Positions 42,081-51,614 of a stretch of 64,000 bases of DNA are shown here, one piece after another. The position numbers were made by a program, and so were the translations under genes. Positions within the stretch are counted from its first letter, which is position 1. Each line of letters begins with the position of its first letter. Source of the DNA: Acidobacteriaceae bacterium (GTDB lineage Bacteria > Acidobacteriota > Terriglobia > Terriglobales > Acidobacteriaceae); the NCBI GenBank assembly GCA_003160215.1, contig PLQW01000276.1, forward strand, positions 1-64,000. The letters are read 5' to 3'. Under the pieces are notes generated by a model. The model saw nothing but the letters and a program-made list of their open reading frames with translations, was not told the origin of the DNA and ran no database searches.

Positions 42081-43451
42081 ATGGCAACCACCGACTACAG
42101 CCTGGAACGCGGACTTCCCGTCAGCATGGAGGCCGAGCGCTCGATCCTGGGCGCGATCCTACTGGACAACTCCCTCTACGATCAAGCCGCTGAAAATCTG
42201 ACGCCGGACGACTTCTCTCTGGACGCGCATCGCCGCGTTTATTCGCGCATGCGCGATCTGCAGGAGACCGGCCGTCCGGTGGACATGATCACGCTGGTCG
42301 AGGAGCTCGACCGCCGCAAAGAAGTGGAAGCGATCGGCGGCGTTGCGTACCTGTCGTCGCTGATCGATGGCGTGCCCGACCGGCCTTCGATCGAGCATTA
42401 CGTACGCATCGTGCGCAACAAGGCGCTGCTGCGCGGTCTCATCAACCTGGCGCAGAACGCCATCGCCGAAGCCATCGAGCACTCCGACGAGGCCGAGGAG
42501 GTGCTGGGACGCGCCGAGCAGGCCATCTTCCAGCTCTCGGAAAACCGCATTGGACAGGGGTTCATGAACATCCCGTCCATCATCAAAGGTTCGTTCGGCT
42601 CGCTGGAAGAGTTGTACGCGCGTGGCCAGGAAATTACCGGACTGGCGACGCACTACACGCAGCTCGACAAGCTGACCAGCGGGCTTCAGCCTTCGGATTT
42701 GATCATCATTGCCGCGCGTCCGTCGATGGGCAAGACCGCGCTGGCCATGAACATCGCCGAGAACGCGGCGGTGCTCGACGGCAAAGTGGTGGGCGTGTTC
42801 TCGCTGGAAATGTCACGCGAGGCGTTGCTGATGCGCATGTTGGCCTCGCACGCGCAAGTGGACTCCAAAGATTTGCGACAGGGCTTCCTCACCAAGGACG
42901 ACATGCGCAAGCTGACCCGCGCCACGGAACAACTCTCACATTCCAAGCTGTTCATCGACGATTCGCCGGGCATCTCCGTGAGCGAGATGCGCGCCAAGGC
43001 GCGCCGCTTGCGGCAGACGGAAGGTCTCGATTTGCTGATCGTAGATTACTTGCAGCTGATGTCGGCGGTGCCCATCGGCGGCAAGCGCTTCGAGAACCGG
43101 ACGCAGGAAGTCTCGGCCATCTCGCGGGGGCTGAAGGCGCTGGCCAAGGAGTTGAAGGTCCCGGTGGTCGCGCTGTCGCAGTTGAGCCGCGCCCCCGAGA
43201 GCCGGAGCGGCGATCATCGGCCGCAACTTTCCGATTTGCGCGAATCGGGCTCTATCGAGCAGGATGCCGATGTGGTCGCCTTCATCTTCCGCGAAGAGGT
43301 GTACAAGAAGGACGATCCCGACCTCGACGGCATCGCCGAACTCATCGTCGCCAAACAACGCAACGGTCCCACCGACATGATCAAGATGGCGTTCATCAAA
43401 CGGTACACGCGATTTGAAAACCTGGCGAAAGAGGGCGAGTTTAATCAGTGA
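42081..43451 (+). CDS. dnaB: Replicative DNA helicase DnaB
   Basis: 456 aa. N-terminal DnaB domain (SLERGLPVSMEAERSILGAI) followed by the RecA-like helicase core. Walker A: AARPSMGKTALAMN; Walker B: LLIVDYLQLM; the arginine finger region and KELKVPVVALSQLSRAPESR are intact; the end FENLAKEGEF is typical. The hexamer unwinds the replication fork. Full length; no intein or insertion. It lies just before the lower-GC accessory cassette. Confidence 0.97.
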   Translation: MATTDYSLERGLPVSMEAERSILGAILLDNSLYDQAAENLTPDDFSLDAHRRVYSRMRDLQETGRPVDMITLVEELDRRKEVEAIGGVAYLSSLIDGVPDRPSIEHYVRIVRNKALLRGLINLAQNAIAEAIEHSDEAEEVLGRAEQAIFQLSENRIGQGFMNIPSIIKGSFGSLEELYARGQEITGLATHYTQLDKLTSGLQPSDLIIIAARPSMGKTALAMNIAENAAVLDGKVVGVFSLEMSREALLMRMLASHAQVDSKDLRQGFLTKDDMRKLTRATEQLSHSKLFIDDSPGISVSEMRAKARRLRQTEGLDLLIVDYLQLMSAVPIGGKRFENRTQEVSAISRGLKALAKELKVPVVALSQLSRAPESRSGDHRPQLSDLRESGSIEQDADVVAFIFREEVYKKDDPDLDGIAELIVAKQRNGPTDMIKMAFIKRYTRFENLAKEGEFNQ

Positions 43452-43510
43452 ACCGCGAAATTTGGTCAGGAGTGAACATTACCAGTTGTAGCGGAACCGG
43501 GCTTGCCTGA

Positions 43511-44632
43511 ATGCTCGACATCTCAACGTTGACGAGTGCCGTAAAGGCAAAGGAGCGCACCGATCAATATGTGATCCTTGCGGCGTTGTTCGCCCTAGGG
43601 GCGCATGTCAAGTCTGTGACCGCGAAGCAGGTTACTGATTTGCTGAAGCTGCATTTGGGAGCAAAGGCCCCTGGTAATGTTAATGCTAGCCTACGTGCAT
43701 ACAAGACGTACGTGACCCCGACGGACAAAGGCCCACCTCTGCGCTGGTCCTTGACCGAAAAGGGTTTGGAACACCTTCGGTCTCTAAGTGGCCTTGCTCT
43801 GTCTACCGCCTCAGACGCGGAGAGCTTCAAGTCGGACGTAGGCATTATCTGCGCGCTTGAGTACCCAGAGCTCGCGGCTGTCCTGAAAGTGCTTGGTGGG
43901 GCAGGGGCTTGGACGGAAGTCGGCGATGCACGCCATACACACGTTTATCGTGAAATCACCATGGTAACTGCAAGCGGTGCAAAGCTGCGAGTGGTGGCTA
44001 CTGCCGCTACGTCCATGGGACTCACTGCGGCCGCCATCGCAACCACGCAACTCGTGCTCCAATTTCGCCCTCGACTTGTCGCCATGATTGGGATAGCCGC
44101 TGGAACACGCTCCGGCGGCAAGCAGTTCGGAGACGTACTGGTTGCGGACCCAAGCGTTGATTACAACTCTGGCAAGGTGGTTTTCGCAGATGGAATTCGC
44201 GAGTTCCAACCAGATCCATACCCGATTGGGCTCAATCCCCGACTTCGAAGTGTCCTGCAAAAGTATCGCGGCACGCACACATTATTTGCAGAGATCCGCA
44301 ACCGCTGGACTGGCGCCGTGCCCAGCGGAGCCAATCGCCTCCACGTAGGCCCTGTGGGCGCTGCCGATCAGGTTATTGACGACCCGACGCGTGTCCTTGA
44401 GATCCAGAAGAACTGGCGTAAGCTGATCGGCGTAGAGATGGAAACGTACGGGGTATACCGGGCGGTTCATGAGTCGCCTGAACCGAAACCCCGCGCCGCG
44501 TCTTTCAAAGCTGTTTGCGATTTCGCGGCAGAGAAGTCGGATTCCTGGCAGGAGTTCGCAGCCTTCATGGCGGCGGAGTTTGCAATCGAATTCTTGAGGC
44601 GCGAATGGGCCACACTGTGGCCAGTAAATTGA
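43511..44632 (+). CDS. Nucleosidase-domain protein with N-terminal winged-helix-like module
   Basis: 373 aa. Residues 1-95 form a small helical/winged-helix-like module (ILAALFALGAHVKSVTAKQV through RWSLTEKGLEHLRSL). Residues 108-370 are a PNP/UDP-phosphorylase fold like MTA/SAH nucleosidase: GIICALEYPE (Glu117/Glu120), MIGIAAGTR (194-200), GDVLVADPS, the ribose-binding VEMET (308-312), and the catalytic Asp337 in FKAVCDFAAEKSD. Catalytic positions are intact. This domain can depurinate adenosine-type nucleosides; in some defence systems such a domain degrades ATP. It is cotranscribed with the next gene (15 nt gap). Confidence 0.75.
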   Translation: MLDISTLTSAVKAKERTDQYVILAALFALGAHVKSVTAKQVTDLLKLHLGAKAPGNVNASLRAYKTYVTPTDKGPPLRWSLTEKGLEHLRSLSGLALSTASDAESFKSDVGIICALEYPELAAVLKVLGGAGAWTEVGDARHTHVYREITMVTASGAKLRVVATAATSMGLTAAAIATTQLVLQFRPRLVAMIGIAAGTRSGGKQFGDVLVADPSVDYNSGKVVFADGIREFQPDPYPIGLNPRLRSVLQKYRGTHTLFAEIRNRWTGAVPSGANRLHVGPVGAADQVIDDPTRVLEIQKNWRKLIGVEMETYGVYRAVHESPEPKPRAASFKAVCDFAAEKSDSWQEFAAFMAAEFAIEFLRREWATLWPVN

Positions 44633-44647
44633 TAGGTTGGAGGACTT

Positions 44648-45289
44648 ATGACAAAGCAGGATACTACGGTAGACGAGGAGATCGCCGCAATCAGCAATGT
44701 ATATGCCGCTCTAAAGGAACTCGAACCGGAGGCTCAAGCTCGAGTGTTGAAATACGTAGCCGAAAAGCTGAAAATTCGCGATTCAATGCTCGGCGACGAT
44801 GCGGCATCACGTCAAGAAAGATCCGAAGATACATCCAAGGATAGGAAGGACGAAGGCGCGACAGAACGCAGAGAGGACGCAAGCGAGGAACTCGAAGGAA
44901 TCAGCCCGATTGCCAAGAAATGGATGGCTCGGAACGGGCTCGAGCCAAAGAAACTTTCAACAATTTTTAGTCTCGGTGTTGACGAAATCGACTTGATTGC
45001 GAAAACTGTGCCTGGGAAAAATAAAAAAGATAAAATGCACAATGTTTTCCTGCTGAAGGGAGTGGCGGCCTACGTTGGAACCGGCGTCGCCCGTTTCACG
45101 CATGAGCAGGTAAAGGAAACTTGTTTGCACTATAATGCGTTCGACGCTAACAACTTCATCTACAACTTCAAGAGCCTAGCGGGAGAGTTGTCAGGGAGCA
45201 AGGACACGGGGTATACGCTGACCGCCCGCGGCCTCACGAGCGCTACTGAACTAGTAAAAAGCATGTCCCAGACGGATACTGGCGACTAA
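44648..45289 (+). CDS. Partner protein with winged-helix-like C-terminal domain, unknown function
   Basis: 213 aa, Shine-Dalgarno GGAGG 8 nt before the ATG. Three parts: a helix-rich N-terminus (AAISNVYAALKELEPEAQAR, about 10-45); a charged linker (about 50-85); and a helical domain (about 88-207) beginning GISPIAKKWMARNGLEPKKL and ending TGYTLTARGLTSATELVKSM. By eye the last 85 residues align with the N-terminal module of the upstream protein (THEQV vs TAKQV, YTLTARGL vs WSLTEKGL). The gene is visibly lower in GC than its neighbours. Role: probable sensor, adaptor or DNA-binding partner of the nucleosidase. Confidence 0.7.
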   Translation: MTKQDTTVDEEIAAISNVYAALKELEPEAQARVLKYVAEKLKIRDSMLGDDAASRQERSEDTSKDRKDEGATERREDASEELEGISPIAKKWMARNGLEPKKLSTIFSLGVDEIDLIAKTVPGKNKKDKMHNVFLLKGVAAYVGTGVARFTHEQVKETCLHYNAFDANNFIYNFKSLAGELSGSKDTGYTLTARGLTSATELVKSMSQTDTGD

Positions 45290-45382
45290 AAAGCTCCTCC
45301 GCTCAACCCGCACTGAGCGCCATTCACCGCACAGACCCACATCTTCATTGGGTTAGGCGCGACTGCGCCTCGTTCGCTTCGG

Positions 45383-45388
45383 TATAGT
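45383..45388 (+). promoter_or_regulatory. -10-like box next to a start codon
   Basis: TATAGT ends 8 nt before the ATG at 45397 of the alpha/beta hydrolase gene. No Shine-Dalgarno sequence in the gap. Part of the probable leaderless set. Confidence 0.4.
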
Positions 45389-45396
45389 TCTAGTAG

Positions 45397-46515
45397 ATGC
45401 GAGAACGTTACCGCCGCTGGATGCACGACTGGGAAGCGCGAATGACCACCCGCGACAACAATCGCGTGGTGAGGCCATTCGAATGGGGCCCTGAATGGGC
45501 GAGCCGCTGGCCCAGCTTGGAGAACTTCCCTCCGCCGCAGGACCAGAGCGACAAAGCCGCGATGCTGGCTTACTGGTCGGCAGCTAACGATCACATCGTC
45601 ACCAACAGCGATCAGTTTTACGCCTACAAGGTCCCATCGGATTTTCGGCTGGAAAAGCGCAAGGTCGAACTCTTCCACACCGGCAGCGACGCTCCCAGGA
45701 AGCAACCGAAGGACGAACTCGGCACCTACCTGCGCTTCACCTCGCCGGTGGAGTTGCCGTATCCCGAGAACAATTGCATGAACGCGCGCTGGTTTCCGGC
45801 GCGAGGGCGGCGAGCGGTGATAGTCATTCCACAGTGGAACGCCGACGGCGTTAGCCAAAACGCGCTGTGCCGCATTTTCAATTTGCTGGGCATCTCGGCG
45901 TTACGCATGAGCATGCCCTACCATGACATCCGCCGCCCGGCGGGGCTGACGCGCGCCGACTACGCGGTTTCCGCCAACATCGGGCGCACGATTGACGCCA
46001 CGCGGCAAGGCATCATCGACATTCGTTGCTGCCTCGACTGGCTGCAGCAGCGCGGCTACGCGCGGCTGGGCCTGGTGGGAACCAGCCTGGGCTCCTGTTA
46101 CGCATTTATCGCGGCTGCCCACGACGCGCGCGTCAGCGTCAATGTCTTCAACCATGCTTCGACGTCGTTCGGCGACGTGACCTGGACGGGACAATCGACC
46201 CGCCACATCCGGCAGGGAATCGAGAGCGTGCTGACCCAGGACGAGCTGCGCCAGGTCTGGCTGTCCATCAGTCCGATCGTGTACTTCGACAAGTTCGAGC
46301 GCTGGCCGAAAAAGTCGCTGATGATCTATGGCCGCTACGACCTGACGTTTCTGCCGGAATTCTCCGCGCAGGCGGCAGGCGAATTCCTGCGCCGCGGGCT
46401 CGACACCACCATCAAGGCGCTGCCGTGCGGACACTACTCCCTCGGCGAGAGCCCCTACAAGTACATGGACGCCTGGCACATTTCGCGCTTCCTCGCAAAA
46501 GCGTTTGCCGGGTAG
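45397..46515 (+). CDS. Alpha/beta hydrolase family protein
   Basis: 372 aa, no signal peptide. A long N-terminal cap (about 1-150) precedes the hydrolase fold. Nucleophile Ser230 in LVGTSLGSCYAF; acidic residue in MIYGRYDLTFLPEFS; catalytic His in ALPCGHYSLGESPY. It resembles the Abhydrolase_18 type. Substrate unknown. It is 107 nt after the accessory cassette but with the GC content of the core genome, so I do not count it as part of the cassette. rpiB follows after 44 nt. Confidence 0.83.
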   Translation: MRERYRRWMHDWEARMTTRDNNRVVRPFEWGPEWASRWPSLENFPPPQDQSDKAAMLAYWSAANDHIVTNSDQFYAYKVPSDFRLEKRKVELFHTGSDAPRKQPKDELGTYLRFTSPVELPYPENNCMNARWFPARGRRAVIVIPQWNADGVSQNALCRIFNLLGISALRMSMPYHDIRRPAGLTRADYAVSANIGRTIDATRQGIIDIRCCLDWLQQRGYARLGLVGTSLGSCYAFIAAAHDARVSVNVFNHASTSFGDVTWTGQSTRHIRQGIESVLTQDELRQVWLSISPIVYFDKFERWPKKSLMIYGRYDLTFLPEFSAQAAGEFLRRGLDTTIKALPCGHYSLGESPYKYMDAWHISRFLAKAFAG

Positions 46516-46546
46516 GGGCTCACATCCTTACCTGCACCCCTCGCGC

Positions 46547-46552
46547 TACAAT
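46547..46552 (+). promoter_or_regulatory. -10-like box next to rpiB start
   Basis: TACAAT ends 7 nt before the ATG at 46560. No Shine-Dalgarno sequence. Fits a leaderless mRNA. Confidence 0.5.
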
Positions 46553-46559
46553 GTTGGCG

Positions 46560-47024
46560 ATGAAGATTGCATTGGGATCGGACCACGCCGGCTTCGAGCT
46601 GAAAGAGAAGATCAAGCAGAAGCTTTCCGCGCAAGGCGTCGCAGTTGACGATCGCGGCACCGACTCGACCGCCTCGTGCGACTATCCCGACTTCGCGCGC
46701 GCCGTAGCCGAAGAGGTCGCCGCGCACGGAGCCGAGCTGGGCATCCTGGTGTGCAGCACGGGAATCGGCATGTCGATCGCCGCCAACAAGGTCCCTGGAA
46801 TTCGCGCAGCCAAAGTGGACACCGAGTTTGAAGCCGAGCGGTCGCGCGAACACAATGACGCCAATGTGCTGACGCTGGGAGCCTCGGTGATCGACCAAGA
46901 TGCAGCCTTTAAGATCGTGGACAAATGGCTGGCTACGAGGTTCGCGGGAGGCCGGCACGAGCGGCGCGTGGAAAAAATCGCGGCCATCGAGCGCGAAGAC
47001 GAGGGGCGGGCGGCAAAGGCGTGA
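46560..47024 (+). CDS. rpiB: Ribose-5-phosphate isomerase B
   Basis: 154 aa from ATG 46560 (MKIALGSDHAGFELKEKIKQ), which is the usual RpiB N-terminus; an in-frame ATG three codons upstream overlaps the -10 box. The active-site Cys and loop are in GILVCSTGIGMSIAANKVPG; the EHNDANVLTLGASV block is intact. It interconverts ribose-5-phosphate and ribulose-5-phosphate. It precedes glyA with a palindromic repeat between. Confidence 0.94.
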   Translation: MKIALGSDHAGFELKEKIKQKLSAQGVAVDDRGTDSTASCDYPDFARAVAEEVAAHGAELGILVCSTGIGMSIAANKVPGIRAAKVDTEFEAERSREHNDANVLTLGASVIDQDAAFKIVDKWLATRFAGGRHERRVEKIAAIEREDEGRAAKA

Positions 47025-47061
47025 TGCAACCGACATCGGTAGACAGGATGGATTGATTTTA

Positions 47062-47206
47062 TGAATTGTCATTACGAGCGCCCGATTTTGGCACGAGGAA
47101 TCTGCTTTTTGCAGGGCCATGCAAAAGCAGATCCCTCGCTCCTCCACCCCAGCGAGGGCAAAAGCGGCCCTCGCTGGGGACCCCCGCTGCGCTCGTGATG
47201 ACAAAT
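47062..47206. repeat. Palindromic mobile-like repeat between rpiB and glyA
   Basis: Left end TGAATTGTCATTACGAGCG (47062-47080); right end CGCTCGTGATGACAAATC is its near reverse complement. Inside: GAGGAATCTGCT...AGCAGATCCCTC and a perfect 10-bp hairpin CCAGCGAGGG (47149-47158) / CCCTCGCTGG (47168-47177). Same family as 32692-32808. No promoter or gene recognised in it. Confidence 0.72.
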
Positions 47207-47268
47207 CCGAGGCGGAACGCCGCGCTCGCTCAGCAGGACAGAGTATTTGGAGAGGGAAGGACGCAACC

Positions 47269-48558
<1,290 letters not shown>

Positions 48559-48879
48559 GGGCGGCCGGGAAAGCCCTTAGATCAAATGGGATTCTCTATA
48601 TCCACGTCTGCCGGGGACTTTTAGGGCGTGTGTGAGAACTCCTGTCGCCCCTACGGGACTCGGATCTATTTCCCACTTTACCCAGCACTGCGCCTGCGGC
48701 TGCGTGCTGGGCTAGACTGAGCCACGCCTACGGCGTTGGATTTTCCGGCAGCAAATTCCACTGGCAAATGCCAAGTTTGGTTCACACACGCGCTCTTCTA
48801 GCCGCGGGGTTGGATTCGAGCGCCCAAGGCTCGGGTAAATGCCACGTGACGCTGCTTCCCACGGTTTACACTTGAGGTA
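48559..48879. repeat. Intergenic region with two dispersed repeats
   Basis: Hairpin CCCAGCAC (48681-48688) / GTGCTGGG (48704-48711) belongs to a repeat that recurs inverted at about 50630-50656. The segment 48719-48790 (CTGAGCCACGCCTACGGCG through CTGGCAAATGCC) recurs as a reverse complement at about 50323-50400. TACACT (48867-48872) ends 7 nt before the GTG start of the glycosyltransferase gene. Confidence 0.6.
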
Positions 48880-50016
48880 GTGCGAATCGCCATCGACATC
48901 CGGCGCATTAACGAATTCGGTGTGGGGACCTACACCCGCAACGCCATCCGCACGCTCGCCCGGCTGGACCATGAGAACGAATATTTCCTCATCGGCATTC
49001 CCGGAAAGCTGCCGTTTACCGAGCCGCTGCCGTCGAACTTCGCCGTGGTCCCGGCGCAGCCCAACGAGTTCTCGCTGGGCAGCTACTTCGAACTGCATCG
49101 TATCCTCAAGCTGAATGGCTGCGACCTGTTGCATGTGCCGCATCTGTTCTGGAAGCCGCAGGGCATACCGTGCCCCTACGTGGTCACGGTGCATGATCTG
49201 TTCGATCACCTCTACCGCGTGAACAGCCAATCCACCCTGAAACGCAGGCTGCATTTTGAGTTCACCAAACGGGTGCTGCATCGCGCTGCCCGCATCTTCG
49301 CCGTATCCAATTTCTCCAAGAAAGACACCGAGCGCCTGTTTCAGGTTGCGCCGGAAAAGATCGAGGTCATCTACAACGCCCTCGATGACCGTTTCCGCCT
49401 TGGCCATGCCAGCGATGCCGAGCGCGAGTTCATCGCGGAGCGTTATCAGGTGAATTATCCTTTCCTGCTCTACGCCGGCCGCATCAGCCCGCACAAGAAC
49501 GTGGTGCGCATCATCGAGGCGTTCTCCGCGCTCAAGACCGAGTTGGCCAAGGAAAAACAGTTTGAGGACCTGAAGCTGATCATCATTGGCGATGAGGTCT
49601 CGAAGCATCCCGACCTGCGGCGCGCGGTGGTCAAGGGGCGGGTCCAGAACGATGTGCGCTTCCTGGGCTTCGTGCCCATCGAGGTGCTGCGGATCTTCTA
49701 CGATCAGGCAAAGATCTTCGTGTTTCCGTCGCTGTATGAAGGATTCGGTCTGCCGCCCCTGGAAGCCATGGCGCACGGCACTCCAGTGGTCACCAGCAAC
49801 ACCTCTTCCATTCCCGAAGTTGTAGGCAACGCCGCAGTCATGGTGAATCCGGAAAACGTGTTCGAGATCATGAAGGCCCTGCACCGCGTGCTGCTTGACC
49901 AGAGCGTGCGCGACAAGCTAAAGGCGCGCGGACTGCAGCAGTGTGAAAAGTTTTCCTGGGAAGCCAGCGTGCGTCGCATGCTTCAGGTTTATGGCGAAGT
50001 TGCACGACCGGCGTAG
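48880..50016 (+). CDS. Glycosyltransferase family 4
   Basis: 378 aa from GTG 48880. GT-B fold: N-terminal VRIAIDIRRINEFGVGTYT, C-terminal nucleotide-sugar domain YAGRISPHKNVVRIIEAFSA, and the GT4 EX7E motif in SLYEGFGLPPLEAMAHGTPV. It transfers sugar from an activated donor, probably in surface or exopolysaccharide synthesis; there are no neighbouring polysaccharide genes. A -10-like TACACT lies 7 nt before the GTG. Flanked by inverted copies of two dispersed repeats. Confidence 0.88.
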   Translation: MRIAIDIRRINEFGVGTYTRNAIRTLARLDHENEYFLIGIPGKLPFTEPLPSNFAVVPAQPNEFSLGSYFELHRILKLNGCDLLHVPHLFWKPQGIPCPYVVTVHDLFDHLYRVNSQSTLKRRLHFEFTKRVLHRAARIFAVSNFSKKDTERLFQVAPEKIEVIYNALDDRFRLGHASDAEREFIAERYQVNYPFLLYAGRISPHKNVVRIIEAFSALKTELAKEKQFEDLKLIIIGDEVSKHPDLRRAVVKGRVQNDVRFLGFVPIEVLRIFYDQAKIFVFPSLYEGFGLPPLEAMAHGTPVVTSNTSSIPEVVGNAAVMVNPENVFEIMKALHRVLLDQSVRDKLKARGLQQCEKFSWEASVRRMLQVYGEVARPA

Positions 50017-50817
50017 CTGCTCCACGTCTCTCCTGAGCACTTCGACGCCCCACATGAGTACAGAGGGGCCACTCCGCCGAGGCTTCGCGCGAAAATATTG
50101 CTCTGCGCCGGTTCCTTTCGAAAGCTGGTATTCGCCCGGACACGATCGCCGATTGCGCAAGTCGTTGAGACTGCGAGAACGCACATTCCTGAGTCTGACA
50201 GGCATCAAGTGGAAGTCAAGTTGCGTCTTAACTTCAGAAGGCGTCTCATACATCGGTTTTGAAGGGGCACGGCTTCAGTCGTGCCGCAAATGGCCGTTTT
50301 CGAACCGGGCTTTAGGGCCGTGGGTGAGAACCAAACGTGGCATTTGCCAGTGGACTTGATGGGTGAAAATCCAGCGCCATAGGCGCGGCCCAGTTTAGCC
50401 CATCCATGACAACCTCGGCGGTGTCAAGGGTTTTTTGCGACACACTTTCCCCCGCGCATTTTAAGATGCGCTACTTCGGTCTAGAAGAAAATTCTTCGTC
50501 GGCAGCAGCAGGAAACTCTGCTTTGGCGACGCTACCTGTTTGTTTGCCGATCAAGGCTCGTGTCCTAATCTTGCGATGGAACCTGCCCGGTTCCACCAAC
50601 CATCTATGCGGTGAGCTCGCACCAGCACGGAGCCGCAGGCGGAGTGCTGGGTAAAGTACTGGAGTTCACGCCAGCCAATTGGCGTTACAATGGACAGCCG
50701 TGCCGGACCTGGAACCAGCCGATCCCATGCCGTAACTTACGAAACACCATGCTGCACGTCGAATAGGCATACCGGCCTTCGAGAGTATTTGTTGCGTTTA
50801 AAAGAGGAGCGAACTGC
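50017..50817. repeat. Long intergenic region with dispersed repeats, no gene
   Basis: About 800 bp. 50258-50340 carries GGGGCACGGCTTCAGTCGTG and CCGGGCTTTAGGGCC repeat units. 50323-50400 is the reverse-complement partner of 48719-48790. 50630-50656 is the partner of 48674-48711, with hairpin CCAGCAC (50632-50638) / GTGCTGG (50644-50650). Open frames here are not convincing. Promoter for the next gene not identified. Confidence 0.55.
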
Positions 50818-51549
50818 ATGCGCGTAGTCCTGAAGGTAGCGCTCGGAATCCTTTGTCTCACCGCACTGGCTTCAGCCCAGACGGCCGAGGAACTGGTCGC
50901 CAAAAATATCCAAGCCCGCGGCGGCCTGGAAAAAATCAAGGCTGTGAATACCATACGCATGACCGGCAAGATTTACGTCAGCGGGTTTTACGCCGTGATC
51001 GGGGTGGAGAAAAAGCGCGGCAACTTTCTGCGCCAGAACTTCACCGTCCAGGGCATGACCCAGGTCCAGGCTTACGATGGCTCAACCGGTTGGCAGATTC
51101 AACCCTTCGGAGGCCGTAAAGACCCGGAGTTAATGGGCGAAGACGATACGCGCGACCTGATGGAAGAGTCCGACATCGACGGACCCCTGGTCGATTACCA
51201 GGCTAAGGGCAATAAAGTCGAGTACCTGGGCCACGACACAGTTGATGGCGACGACGTCTACGAACTCAAAGTCACTCTGAAAAATGGGGACATCATTTAT
51301 TACTACCTCGATCCCGACACCTACCTGGAAATCAAGCGGGAAAAGCAGCAGTTCATCCGCGGTTCGGTGCGTGAAAGCGAGGAGGCTCTAGGATCGTACA
51401 AACAGGTAGCGGGCGTTTATTATCCCTACTCCCTTGAGGTGGGCGCTAAGAACGATCCCAGTCAGCACGCAGTTATCACCGTCGAAAAGATTGAAGTCAA
51501 CGTTCCCATCGACGATTCGCAATTCAAGATGCCGGCCCCGAAGAAATAA
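50818..51549 (+). CDS. LolA-like outer-membrane lipoprotein-sorting protein
   Basis: 243 aa with a signal peptide (LKVALGILCLTALASAQ) and Shine-Dalgarno AGAGGAG. Beta-rich domain of the LolA/LolB-like fold: LVAKNIQARGGLEKIKAVNT, VQAYDGSTGWQIQPFGG, VYELKVTLKNGDIIYYYLDP, YPYSLEVGAKNDPSQHAVIT. Families of this type carry lipoproteins or lipids in the periplasm; a specific LolA function is not proved. The BNR gene starts 65 nt later, possibly the same transcript. Confidence 0.8.
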   Translation: MRVVLKVALGILCLTALASAQTAEELVAKNIQARGGLEKIKAVNTIRMTGKIYVSGFYAVIGVEKKRGNFLRQNFTVQGMTQVQAYDGSTGWQIQPFGGRKDPELMGEDDTRDLMEESDIDGPLVDYQAKGNKVEYLGHDTVDGDDVYELKVTLKNGDIIYYYLDPDTYLEIKREKQQFIRGSVRESEEALGSYKQVAGVYYPYSLEVGAKNDPSQHAVITVEKIEVNVPIDDSQFKMPAPKK

Positions 51550-51614
51550 ACGATACGGGTAGATATCGCCTGCCCTGCTTCTACACGATCTTCGCGTAAG
51601 AGGATTTAATCGAA

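Noticed and set aside
45397-46515. Alpha/beta hydrolase as third gene of the nucleosidase cassette
   Set aside because: It is 107 nt away, has its own -10-like box and normal GC content, so co-functioning is not supported.
50406-50654. Short plus-strand open frame in the repeat-rich gap
   Set aside because: Overlaps dispersed repeats and hairpins; composition not protein-like.
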